DNA of 64,000 bases from Sabellastarte sp. h YS-2021 (taxonomy: Eukaryota; Annelida; Polychaeta; Sabellida; Sabellidae). The notes under the pieces were generated by a model that searched no databases, was not told the origin of the DNA, and saw only the letters and a program-made list of their open reading frames with translations. The position numbers were made by a program, and so were the translations under genes. This document shows positions 44,058 through 54,277 of this stretch, in pieces (position 1 is the first letter of the stretch; every line of letters starts with the position of its first letter). Location: assembly GCA_964017235.1 (NCBI GenBank), contig OZ024938.1:56535816-56599815 (forward strand), in the 5' to 3' direction.

Positions 44058-44639
44058 GTCTTTTTTAAATTTTACATGGTGTTTTGTGGGGTCTGAATCT
44101 CTGGGTTGTCTATAATTTGAGATCAATCTGTATCTTTAACATATCATAGGCATTTAAGGTATTAACTGTTAAAGTAGTTATTCTAGAGGAGAAATTATCA
44201 ACACTAAAATTATTTAACTTTGTTTTATTCATTCAAAACCAATCTAGTTATTTTCTTTTGCTATGAAGCCAAAGTCAATGCCATTATTGAGAATCTGTTT
44301 GTCAGTGAAACTCAACTCTATTACCATTAATCCCCTGATTATTTTTTACAAAAATATAAAACAGAAGTTAAAGTCCTCTTCTAATTGAAACACTTTAACA
44401 CCACATAGACAATGGACTTGAAATCCAACCCCTGTTTTGAAACAAAAACCTGACAATTTCTACTCTCCCCAATAAATTGAGTGAACTATTTTGTTTTATT
44501 TTTTAAAAATTTTTGTTCAATTTTAACATCTTTTTGGTGTTTTATATTCCAGTGAATTATATTATAGTTTAACTTGAAAAATTACACTATATGCATATAA
44601 GAAAGTGCTTCCAGATATCAATACAAATTCATCAATTTT

Positions 44640-44705
44640 AAAATTTTTGCTACGAAATGTCTGGATACGAATTATCCCGGTAGAAAATGTCCTGGTACAA
44701 AATGT
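44640..44705. repeat. GTACGAAATGTC-type inverted end, right
   Basis: CGAAATGTCTGGATACGAAT and following GAAATGTCC motifs are the inverse of 32127-32190. Confidence 0.5.
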
Positions 44706-44709
44706 CCGG

Positions 44710-44850
44710 GTATGAAATGTCCTACCGGGATGTTTGCCCACTGGACCATTGCCCACACAGACCTATGCCCACAGGACCTTTGCCCACAGGTACCTTTGCC
44801 TACAACAAAGTTTAAGGGGTAGGACATTTGCCCACAATACTAATAAATAT
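44710..44850 (+). repeat. Inverted repeat flanking the second DIRS, left arm
   Basis: A run of TTTGCCCAC(A/T)GGACC-type motifs ends in GGGGTAGGACATTTGCCCAC and AATACTAAT. It is inverted with about 130 bp similarity at 51840-51970. The two arms point towards each other around the DIRS copy at 45636-51736. Confidence 0.75.
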
Positions 44851-45968
44851 TTTTAGGAATGTATAAACTTTGTCTGGTACAAAAATAAGTTATTTTTTAG
44901 TACAATTACTGTTCAAAAACTGCTTTAGAAGTTTTCAGTTTTAAAAGAGACCAAGTATAAAATGCACTTTACAAAAGGCATCCCTTCAGCCTTTGATGTT
45001 TCTTTTGTAACATTTAAACAATGTTTAGATATCTTCTTAAGATACATACATTTAAAACATCAGTAACTGCTTTTTATCAAAAGGTTCTTTTTTATTATTA
45101 CAATTAGTATTGCCTTAGATATCTTCTCAGGTCACATAGTTGTAAAATAGATCAAACATTCAAAAGATTTAACTAAAGGCTTCCTTTCCATTTTTAACAT
45201 TACAATTAGTACTGTCTTAGATATCTACTCAGGGCACTTAGTTGTAAAAGAGATCAAACATACAATAGAGTTCAACAAAGGCTTCCACCCTGCCTTAGAA
45301 GTCTTCTTATTACAATCAAAGCACCCCTTTAAAAACAGCTCAGGATAGATTGCTTTCTTTGTGAAAATCATTAATTGCACTTTGCCAAAATTTAGCTTTT
45401 TCCACATAAGACAGGCCAAACATTAATTGCATTTTGTAAAAAGTATTATAAGGTTAATTATATTAATTAAATGCAGTGCACTAAGGTGCTTAAGAAATAT
45501 TGCTTAAAATTACTGATTGTGATTCAACTAAAAACTTGACAAAGACAATAATAAAATGCAGTAAACCAAAGTGCTAAAGAGTTTTTGTTTAAAAGTTAAT
45601 GATTGTGCTTCAGAGATATTGCTTAAAAGTTACAGTTTTATTGCGCTACAATAGCTTACCATGTGGAACTGAATGCTAATCTCGGATGGCAGCAGGCATC
45701 CGGTCAACGTCCAAGAAAAATAAACACTTTTAGTTGGCTGTAGCCTCAGGTTGTACTCTCGTGGAACTCTTCTCAACTCTTCCTCATTTTCTCGTTGGCC
45801 GTGTGATTTGGAAGCATTTGATTTTTGCTTCATATTTCATATATATCTCAGTATTTACATATTGTTGGATGTTTTTATTTAGCCAGTTTTTGTAATTAAT
45901 GATATAGCATATTCTGTAAAAGTTTTACTTCGACAGGATAAGACTAGTATTTCTTAACTTTCAAACTT

Positions 45969-46409
45969 ATGAGTTTTATGGTTCGGCTTGTACGGTCCTT
46001 TTATTGCTGTAAAAATGTCCCACCAAGCAAAGACAAGCCTAGATCCAGCAAATGTCGTCATTTCTGTCTACCCTTTGACTCTCAAAATTACTGCCCCGTC
46101 TGTACGGAAGCTAACAAGGGAGATGATCCTTGTGTTACCTTAGAAAAGCCATGTGAAATCTGTTTGGGTTTCTCTGAAGAACAACTACTTAAGATTAAAA
46201 ATAGGTATGTTCGGAAACAGAAGGCAACACACACATCCAAAGACGACGACTTGGATCTGTTGGGAGATGAGTATGTGGTATCCTTTTCTGGTTCGCACGC
46301 AGACCTTGAGGGTGCTGCTGACAATTTATTTGCATCACCTCCACGCCCCCAACCCCTGCGTCTGAGGCTGTCCCACCAACCCCAGGTACAGCTTTACAAC
46401 AAAAGATAG
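45969..46409 (+). pseudogene. gag-like ORF1 remnant of the second DIRS
   Basis: The first 146 codons are open. They contain YCPVCTEANKGDDPCVTLEK and PCEICLGFSEEQ, matching the Cys cluster of ORF1 at 41680-43743 (C-x2-C .. GDDPC .. C-x2-C). Later gag pieces appear in other frames at 46519-46854, 46919-47266 and 47227-47931. The gene is therefore broken by several frameshifts or stops. Confidence 0.75.
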
Positions 46410-47998
46410 AGTCTAGACTTAAAAAATCCCTCGGTTCCCAATTTAACATCCAACTTCAGCAACAAATGGGGGCTTTCCAGGCTTCTATGCTTGAAGCAAT
46501 GAAGTCTCTCAGACACTTGTGAAGTTGGATCAGAGCTTCACTTCTGCTTCAAAGCCTGGCCCCAGTGAACAGTCTGATAATTTGCCCCTGAAGCCTGCTC
46601 CGAATACTCATTCCGAACGTACTGATGAAGCCATGGAGTTGGACGTGTATGGTCCTTCTCTGCCTCCATGGTTCGGAGATGCTCAGTCTGAACATGGCTC
46701 AGATCCAAACCACAGTTTGGATCAGCACTCAGATGTATCCAAACAACCTGAACAGGTGTGTTTGTCTAGAGCCAAAAAACATTCCGACAAACGCAAACAC
46801 AAGGTTCGGGCCAAATGTATTTCTCAGTCGTCATCCTCAGAGGAGGATCAGTAGTCTGCTCACAAGAAAAGGTTTTCTCAGCCCCCTAGGGCCCCTTCTG
46901 AACTAGACCACCCTCAACATGACCCAGATCCCCTTTATTTATACGGAAGTAGCAATGGCTGACTTACCCTTTCAATATGCTGAAGAAGTGGCGACCTTCA
47001 GGCATATATTAGATCTCCCTGACCCCAGGGAAACTATGCCTAGGTCTTCCACTTCTGTTCTGGGCCTGGATGACCAAAAAGTCCAACAGGAGCTTAGGCC
47101 AAGAGGCCCTTCAGCTATGCTCCCTCTCAGCTCTAATATTAAAGATGCTTTGATAACTTCCCTGGCCTCTAATGTACCTGAGGGAAATACATTAAACCCC
47201 CTCCCTCCACTGCAAAGTGGTACAAGGTGGGACAGCCTTGCTTTGAAGATAAAATGCAAGAATTAAGCACAGATTTTTCTAAAATCTGTATCTTTTTCAA
47301 GCCCTCTGGAGCCCCTATGGGCAAAGTTCCCCTACAAGTTCTTAAGGAACTGGAACATCAGGCTAGGCAGAATCTCTTTACTATCAACTTCACAGCTGCT
47401 TTTGCCAAAACTTCTTCTTCTTGTAACACTACTATGGAGAAGTGTCAACACAGTTTGAAGTTGACCTTTAAAAAGGTCAAAACTCAGATTCAAAAAGGTG
47501 CCAATCCTGAGAAAGCAGCCAGGCATGGTTACAACAATGCCTATGATTATTTTGAAGTGCTGAATAAGACCATTCTTATTCAACAAAGAGCTCTTGCCTG
47601 CATAAGTAAATCTCTGGCCCATATACTCCAGAGGGAACTCTATTCTATGGGCAACACTGGCCTGCTCAGGCGCGAAGCCGAAATGACCCTCTTAAAACCA
47701 CACTTAGGGAATACGAGACGTCAAGAACTGAGGCATTCGACCTTTTGGCCTTCCTCATTGTTCAAGTCTCAGCTAGTAAAGGAGAGAGAAGACTTCCTCC
47801 TCAAAAAAGGCACCTCTAAAGACACAGGGTTTTGCACCCTATCAAAACAAGCGCTTTTGTGGTCCCCACAACAAGAAAAGAGGCTCCTACAGGAAACGCC
47901 CCTGTGGGGGCAACTCCTCCCAAAGCAATAATCAATCATTTTCCTCAGTCAGGGGAAACTGAACAACAGAGGCTCCAGAGGTCCTCATCTGACTCATT

Positions 47999-50042
47999 TT
48001 GACCTCATCCCAGGGGGCGAGGGCGTGGAAACCCTCCCCCCCCAATGACTCCTCAATAGCCTCCGTCAGTCCACCAGTAGGAGGTCACCTCCGTTCTTTC
48101 AGAAGAAACTGGCAAATGAACAAATGTTCAGACAGCTTATTAAACATAATCACCAATGGCTACGTTCTGCCATTCATCTCAAAACCAAAATTGGTCAGAG
48201 CTCCCCTGATTCATTCAGGCTACAAGGCCCTTCACAAAGAACAAGCTCTAACCTCTTGCATCCAGTCTCTTCTGTCAAAGAACGCAATAGAAAGGGTGGA
48301 AAATGTAAAATCTCTCGTGTTTTACAGTCGCCTGTTTCTAGTCCCCGTGCCTCACCAAAGGTGGAGGCCAGTGATAGACCTAAGCAGGCTCAACACCTTC
48401 CTACTAGTAGAAAGGTTCAAAATGGAAACACCATAGTCCATCAGGGCCTCTCTTATTCTAGGGGAATGGGTGTCGTCGATAGACTTATCAGACGTTTACC
48501 TTCACATCCCATCCATCCAAACTCAAGGAAGTATGTTTTTGCCACAGGTCACAGGTGTTCCAGTTCACTTCCCTTCCTTTCGGACTGGCCACAGCCCCAC
48601 AGGTCTTTACAGCGCTTGTAAAGGAAGTGAAGTTGATGGCCCTCACAAGGGGCATCAGGCTTCACCAGTACCTGGACAACTGGCTGATCAGGGCCCCGTC
48701 TCAGGAAGAAGCCCAAGTGAACATTCAGACAGTGGTAGACCTGACTCAGTCCTTAGGGTGGATAATAAATCAGGAGAAATCCGAACTAAAACCTGCTCAA
48801 GTGTTTTTGTTCGTGGGTTATGAATATCATCTAGATTTAGCCCTTGTAAAACCCACTCAAGAGAGATGGCTCAAACTTCAGGATTTGATCCAACGTCTCA
48901 AATCAAAACATATTTTGACTGCAACTGATGTTTGATGTTGCTAATTGGGTTGCTTGCCTCAACATAAAAGATGGTCCTGGAGGGACGCCTTCACACGAGG
49001 CCCTTTCAGTTTCACCTCAAGGAGCACTGGAGATATCCTCAGTCGTTGGACAACCTCCTTCCTTGGACAGAAACCATTTCAGCACACCTAGACTGGTGGC
49101 AAAATCCCACAAACGTGATGAAAGGCTAAGACCTTCATCCCAAAGACCACAGTATCCAACTCTTTACAGACGCCTCAAATGAAGGCTGGGGCGCTCACTT
49201 AGAGCAAACCTCCACAAAGGGTCTGTGGTCAGACAGGGAAAAAGCCTACACATAAATGTTCTAGAGCTGAAGGCGGTTTCTCTGGCCCTTCTGAGGTTCA
49301 AGGTCCAGTGTCAAAACCAAAAGTGCTGGTTGCTATGGACAACTCAACAGTAGTAGCCTACATAAACAAACAAGGAGGAACCCACTCGGCGGAGATGTGT
49401 GCTCTCCTGTGGAAAATCATGACCTGGTGCCATCCTTACAAGATAACATTAAAAGCCAGACACATTCCAGGGTGTCTGAAAGTGATGGCCAACCTACTGT
49501 CCAGGTCAAACCAAGTCCAGTCAACAGAATGGTCACTGCATCCGCAGGTGTTCAAACAGATTTGTCACAAGTGGTTCACCGCTCATCTATTTGCCACTCG
49601 TCTGAACCACAAACTGCCACTGTACGTGTCTCCAGTCCCAGACCAGAATGCTTGGGACATAGATGCTCTAAACATAAACTGGTCGGGTCTCACAGTTTAT
49701 GCTTACCCTCCAACAGCTCTCCTTCACAGGGTGATCCAAAAGATCGGACAATGCAATCGCCTGATCATTGTAATAGCCCCAAGCTGGCCAGGGCTACCAG
49801 TGTCAACAACCCTTCTTAAACAGTCCCACAACTATGTGTTTCATAGCAATCCACAACATCTCAACCTCCACGCCTGGTGTCTAGGAGTGGACAACTCCAA
49901 GAACAAGGCTTCTCTGTGGAGGTGGCTGAGAGAATTGCTGCCCCTCAGAGGTCATCAACAAGAACCATCTATACATCAAAGTGGGCCCTATTTGAAAAAT
50001 GGTGCAGAGAAAACTTGGTGGATTTCTCCACTCCCTCTGTGA
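47999..50042 (+). pseudogene. RT-RNaseH-methyltransferase remnant of the second DIRS
   Basis: Domains are in the right order but in shifting frames. RT N-terminal motifs (FYSRLFLVPVPHQRWRPVID) are at 47999-48436; the palm with HQYLDNWLIRAP, where the active site reads YLDN instead of YLDD, at 48555-48935; RNase H (VLVAMDNSTVVAYINKQGG) and the Dam-like region (HLFATRLNHKLPLYVSPVPD, DALNINWSGLTVYAYPP) at 49308-50042. The loss of the second catalytic Asp and the frameshifts mean it is inactive. Confidence 0.8.
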
Positions 50043-51005
50043 AACAAGTCTCAGACTTTTTCATGTACCTGTACCAAGACCTAAACAGGCGCTCTGCGAC
50101 CATTGATAGTTATAGGACTGCTATTGTTGACACCCTGGGCCCAGCTGGGCCCAGCTCAGACCTCAACAGGTTACTCTCCAGTTTTCACAGGGATCATCCC
50201 AAAAGTTCCAGGAATCTTCCAAAATGGAACCTCTCAGTTGTTCTTAATGAGCTCACCCAAAGCACCCTTTGAGCCTATGAAAGACACAAACCTCAAACAT
50301 CTTACTCTAAAAACTGCTTTCTTGCTAGCGTTGGCCTCCGGCAAGTGCCGCAGTGGAATTCATGCCTGGATTGCAAACAAAATATCTAATCTAGGCCAAT
50401 GGGAAAAGGCTGCCTTGTTCCCTCCTTCTGATTTCATAGCCAAAAACCAACTAGCAAGAGAAGGTTCTCACAGTGTGTCTCTGGTGACTATTCCTGCTTT
50501 GACTAACATTGTAGATAGACATTTCAAACAAGACAGGACCTTGTGTACGGTACGGGCCCTGAGGTATTACTTTGATTGAACTAAAGACCTGAGAGGGTCT
50601 CGATCCCTACTCTTCATTTCCTTCAAGAAAGGATATACCTCAGACATCAGACTCGCTACGCTCTCTACTTGGTTGAAACAAACCATCCTACTTTGTTATA
50701 AACAAGCAGACCAACAAGCCTTGGACTTGGTCCAAGTTAAAGTGCATGAGATCAGGGCCTTCGCGGCCTCTAAGGCCTTTTATGGTGGGGTATCGGTGGA
50801 CCAAATCATGCAAGCCTGTGACTGGAAAGCTCACAACACATTTACAAATTTTTACCGAAAAGACCTTACTTGGTCAGACACCAACAACAGTAGTGGCACA
50901 ACAAGTCCTAGACCCTTCTCCTCAGACCAGTTACCCTCAGAAAGAAAAGAAGGCGGGGGGGGGGGGGGGGGGGAATCTACTACAACCAAGTCTTCAAGAG
51001 TGTAA
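49877..51005 (+). pseudogene. Tyrosine recombinase remnant of the second DIRS
   Basis: The N-terminal part (APQRSSTRTIYTSKWALFEK) is in one frame to 50272. The catalytic part is in another from about 50265 (ALASGKCRSGIHAW). A TGA at about 50577-50579 interrupts it, and the rest (HEIRAFAASKAF, CDWKAHNTFTNFY) lies at 50673-50890. The catalytic residues R, H-x-x-R and Y are still visible, but the frame is broken twice. A G homopolymer of about 19 follows at 50955. Confidence 0.8.
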
Positions 51006-51808
51006 TCCCAGGCTCTGGGTATATGTTTACCTCCTCAGGATGTCAGGATGTTGGGTAAGGTCTTTATCCTTATTAATGTGTTTTTGTATAATGTTTAAGG
51101 ACTTATTAAGGTTGTCATTTAATCTCATATAAGGGTGGCTTAGATTTATAAGATTTTCAGGCCTTGGGCTTGTTTTCACCATGGCTAAGCCCTAGGGCTT
51201 TTACTTCTCAAGTGAGCATAGGCTGCACTTCTCTCCTCCATTCAAAACATCCTGACAGTTTTTTAGCACTGTCATTTATTATTTTTGGTTTTTGGCTTAT
51301 TACAGACTCAGCCCCCGTGACTGGGCTCTATAAACAGGACTCAGACTGGCATTTTCAAAACATTCATTCTATCTATTAATTCAAATCCAAGAAAAATTGA
51401 CTACTTCTCCCAGTCTCAGCTATAATCCCTCCACCGGACGGTTGGATTCAGCATTCAGTTCCACATGAAAAGCTATTGTAGCGCAATAAAACTGAAAATT
51501 TTAATTATTTCACTATGTAGCTGTATTACAGCTGAGGGGTATGGTTCAAAATTGCAACAAGAAAAGGAGGAAGAGTTGAGAAGAGTCCCACGAGAGTACA
51601 ACCTGAGGCTACGGCCAAATATAAATGTCTTTCTTGGACGTTGGCCGGATGCCTGCGGCCATCCGAGATCAGCATTCTGTTCCACATGGTAAGCTTGTAG
51701 CTTATAAAAGCTACATTTAAGTAATTAAAATTTTCAAATTGTTTTGATCGGTCATTATACTAACCAAAGGTTGATCTAAATGTTGTAGATTAATGTAATG
51801 TAATAATA

Positions 51809-51833
51809 TATATATATATATATATTACAGACC
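51809..51833. repeat. (TA)n microsatellite
   Basis: About 11-12 TA units between the right end of the second DIRS element and the right inverted arm at 51840. Confidence 0.85.
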
Positions 51834-51839
51834 TTATTT

Positions 51840-51970
51840 TATTGGTATTGTGGGCAAATGTCCTACCCCATAAAATTTGCTGTGGGAAAAGTTCCCTGTG
51901 AGCAAAGGTCCTGTGGGCCTAGGTCTGTGTGGGCAAAGGTCCTGTGGGCAAACGTCCGTACAACCATTTC
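51840..51970 (-). repeat. Inverted repeat flanking the second DIRS, right arm
   Basis: ATTGTGGGCAAATGTCCTAC through GTGGGCAAACGTCC. It is the inverse of 44710-44850, with roughly one mismatch per eight bases by eye. Without the DIRS copy the two arms would bound an element of about 1.2 kb. Confidence 0.75.
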
Positions 51971-53515
51971 CCCAATAATTATGCCAAAAGTTGATTTGTA
52001 ACTCTAAAATTATGACCAGTTATAAGGAGCTGATTTTAGAATTTTTCCACAGGATTGGTTACACATAATAAAACAATGTCAAAATTGTTACATGGCAAGT
52101 AGTATTTAGTGACAATTTATTTTACGCTAAAATCAATAAATCATAGATTTACTATGTTACAATGCAGTAGCGATAGAAAAGAATAGAAAAATATGAATTA
52201 TTATCACAGAAAAGATAAAGAAGGTTACACTCTTCGAGAACAGTTCATAAGAGTAAAAGCCATAATTAAAGGCCAAAACTACAGCGTTAGTTGAACAAAG
52301 TGACAACATGTGAACAAAACACTGTGGAGGAACTTGAGGGAGTATTTGCTATTTGTCCTAACTTAGTTATTTGTGGCATTTTTCGATTAGAGCAATATGA
52401 CAACATGAAATTCACAAGGTGGTGGGAGGGGAGCATACTGTGGTTTAACATTTCTCACTCTGCATCTCCAAAATTACAAAATGAACCATGACTGGTAGAC
52501 AGTGGTTTCATTTCCTGTCACAGGATAATTATCATTTACTACAAAATGGTAATACACCACCCACCAGCTTCTAATTTATGAATGCAGGACACCATTCAAG
52601 TTGACAATACCCCAGAGATATATCAAAGATATATCAATCCCCAGGGTAGGGTGAAGCCCTGGAGTTATAAAATCTTTTTACTGTACAATATGTGGACTGC
52701 TGATAATTCAGTAACTGCTTAACTTTCCTAATCATCCTTCTGGTTTGTGAAAGCTAATGGCTCACATATTTAAAAAAATTATACATCCAGTCTCCCTATT
52801 CTTGCTAGACTAGTGTTTGAACTTTAAGGGCCCTGGGAAAAAATTAACTTTTGTTCAATCTATATTATGCAGTAGACCCACAATTATCCAACCTTCTACC
52901 ATAACTTTCTGAAATCATTTTGATTCTCAAAAAAGTTGTTTTTCTTCACCAAAATATCTCTTTCCTCTGTTTTATCCGAATCCGATCTAACTCTCCCAGC
53001 ATGATCAGATTGATGAGGCTGAGCTCTACATCCTGGTATATACCATAGTGATTGTATTCAGGATTACTCCTCACGAGTTTCATTAGTGTTTTTATTTCTG
53101 AGCTTTCGTATGACTGACATCCTGCATTGTTATACAAAAACGTCTATTATTTATGAAGTAGTCTTTTACCAAACAGTTAATTGCGAATATCACAATTTTC
53201 ACTGACTGGTCTGTGGAACACTGAAGGATTGGTAACTTATATGACATCTATTTTCTAGTGTTCCATGAAATAAGCTCCCATAAAAGTTCTCTTTTACCTA
53301 TGTCTATTTTTTATTTATCTGAAAAAATCGTTATATACCAAAAACATACTTCATATAATATATGATATATGTTATTTAACTATACTTTGTAATTCTTAAA
53401 TAATCATATAGCAACAAGAAAAGCAAATAATATCTCAATGTAGATTGGTAGCATTCTTCCGAAACTTATTTCACAGTTAAATTTAATTAATGTTACACTA
53501 GAACTCCATAACATC
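51971..53515. other. Non-coding stretch with one unrecognised frame
   Basis: AT-rich sequence downstream (3') of the minus-strand PPxY gene; part is probably its 3' UTR. No repeat was recognised apart from scattered short motifs. Confidence 0.4.
52946..53137 (-). CDS. Unrecognised frame, possible exon
   Basis: The minus-strand frame reads GCQSYESSEIKTLMKLVRS and IYQDVELSLINLIMLGELD, then stops. It is preceded by an acceptor-like TATAACAATGCAG. The composition is protein-like, but I do not recognise it. It could be a terminal exon or part of the 3' UTR of the gene at 53516-54277. Confidence 0.22.
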   Translation of the reverse strand: MYNNAGCQSYESSEIKTLMKLVRSNPEYNHYGIYQDVELSLINLIMLGELDRIRIKQRKEIFW

Positions 53516-54277
53516 TCAAATTACATTGCCTTCAGAATTGTTCATAGCATCTTCATAAGAAGGTGGATTCACTCCTTGGTGTATTACAGAGTCATAAGCG
53601 GGTGGCTGATCAGGCCTAACATACATCAAACCTGTTGTTTCCTTGTGTCCATTTACTCCACCGCAGGTTATTCTGTCTACACTCTCCCTCAAAAGCAAAG
53701 TGTCCCCATTATTCACTAGCATGGTGTCCCGAGCTCCCAACAAGCCTCGAGTATTAATATTCCCATTGCTGTCACTGTGTAACAGAAAATTCATCACCAT
53801 GGGACTATTTTCTGGACCAATATTTTGCAGGATTCTAGCCTCAGTAGCCTGATTGTGCTGAGCATATGAATCAGCCGATTGGCGAAGCAAGGGAATGTGT
53901 ACCGACCCATTGGATTTGGCTCTAGTTCTAGAAATTCTTCGATTTCCAATCGTTGCTGGTTTCACATGTTTACGATGGTACTCCATGCCATAGTAACTCA
54001 CAGACACCACCACAATTATCACCATGCCAACACTGAGCAATCCTAGCCGACTTCCTCCAGGGCTTGCGATCATATAACCGACAACTGCAATGGCAAATCC
54101 CAGCAGTACCACCAATAAGGCTCCTATACGACAAGAGTTGTGTACTTTATAGTTACTGTGGATACTAGTTGATGCACTATTATCGCCCATAGTTACTGGT
54201 TGTTGTTGTTGTTGTTGTTCAGAAGATGGTGGATTCAAAGATGTTAACAACTCAGGGATACTTTGTCTCATGCTCAT
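53516..54277 (-). CDS. Two-pass membrane protein with PPxY motifs
   Basis: A single open frame of 253 codons from ATG at 54277 to TGA at 53516. The N-terminus is polar with a run of six Gln (residues 21-26). Two hydrophobic segments at about residues 51-71 (IGALLVVLLGFAIAVVGYMI) and 77-98 form a helical hairpin with a short Gly-rich turn. A basic segment follows (RNRRISRTRAK-like, about 102-121), which would favour both tails being cytosolic. The C-terminus carries two PPxY motifs (PPAY at 225-228, PPSY at 238-241), the ligands of WW domains such as those of NEDD4-family ubiquitin ligases. I do not recognise an ortholog. A second in-frame ATG lies two codons downstream. No intron is needed, but upstream non-coding exons cannot be excluded. 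Confidence 0.82.
   Translation of the reverse strand: MSMRQSIPELLTSLNPPSSEQQQQQQPVTMGDNSASTSIHSNYKVHNSCRIGALLVVLLGFAIAVVGYMIASPGGSRLGLLSVGMVIIVVVSVSYYGMEYHRKHVKPATIGNRRISRTRAKSNGSVHIPLLRQSADSYAQHNQATEARILQNIGPENSPMVMNFLLHSDSNGNINTRGLLGARDTMLVNNGDTLLLRESVDRITCGGVNGHKETTGLMYVRPDQPPAYDSVIHQGVNPPSYEDAMNNSEGNVI

Larger units (their letters stand above)
44058..45635. other. Non-coding stretch between the two DIRS elements
   Basis: AT-rich. It contains the GGACATTT-type inverted ends described separately (44640-44705 and 44710-44850) and diverged short repeats around 44980-45420, such as TTAGATATCT(T/A)CTCAGG twice. No gene was seen. Confidence 0.5.
45636..51736 (+). mobile_element. Second DIRS element, diverged and decayed
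   Basis: Plus-strand element of a different DIRS family. The left end TTTTATTGCGCTACAATAGC and a left terminal repeat to about 45795 are matched, inverted, by 51560-51700 (right terminal repeat, with CTTGGACGTTGGCCGGATGC). An internal complementary region lies at about 51456-51540 (CTATTGTAGCGCAATAAAA then CTGAAAATTTTAATTA). It carries gag, RT-RNaseH and recombinase pieces in changing frames. Its left end shares TTTTATTGCG and CTTACC with the first DIRS element. Confidence 0.85.
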
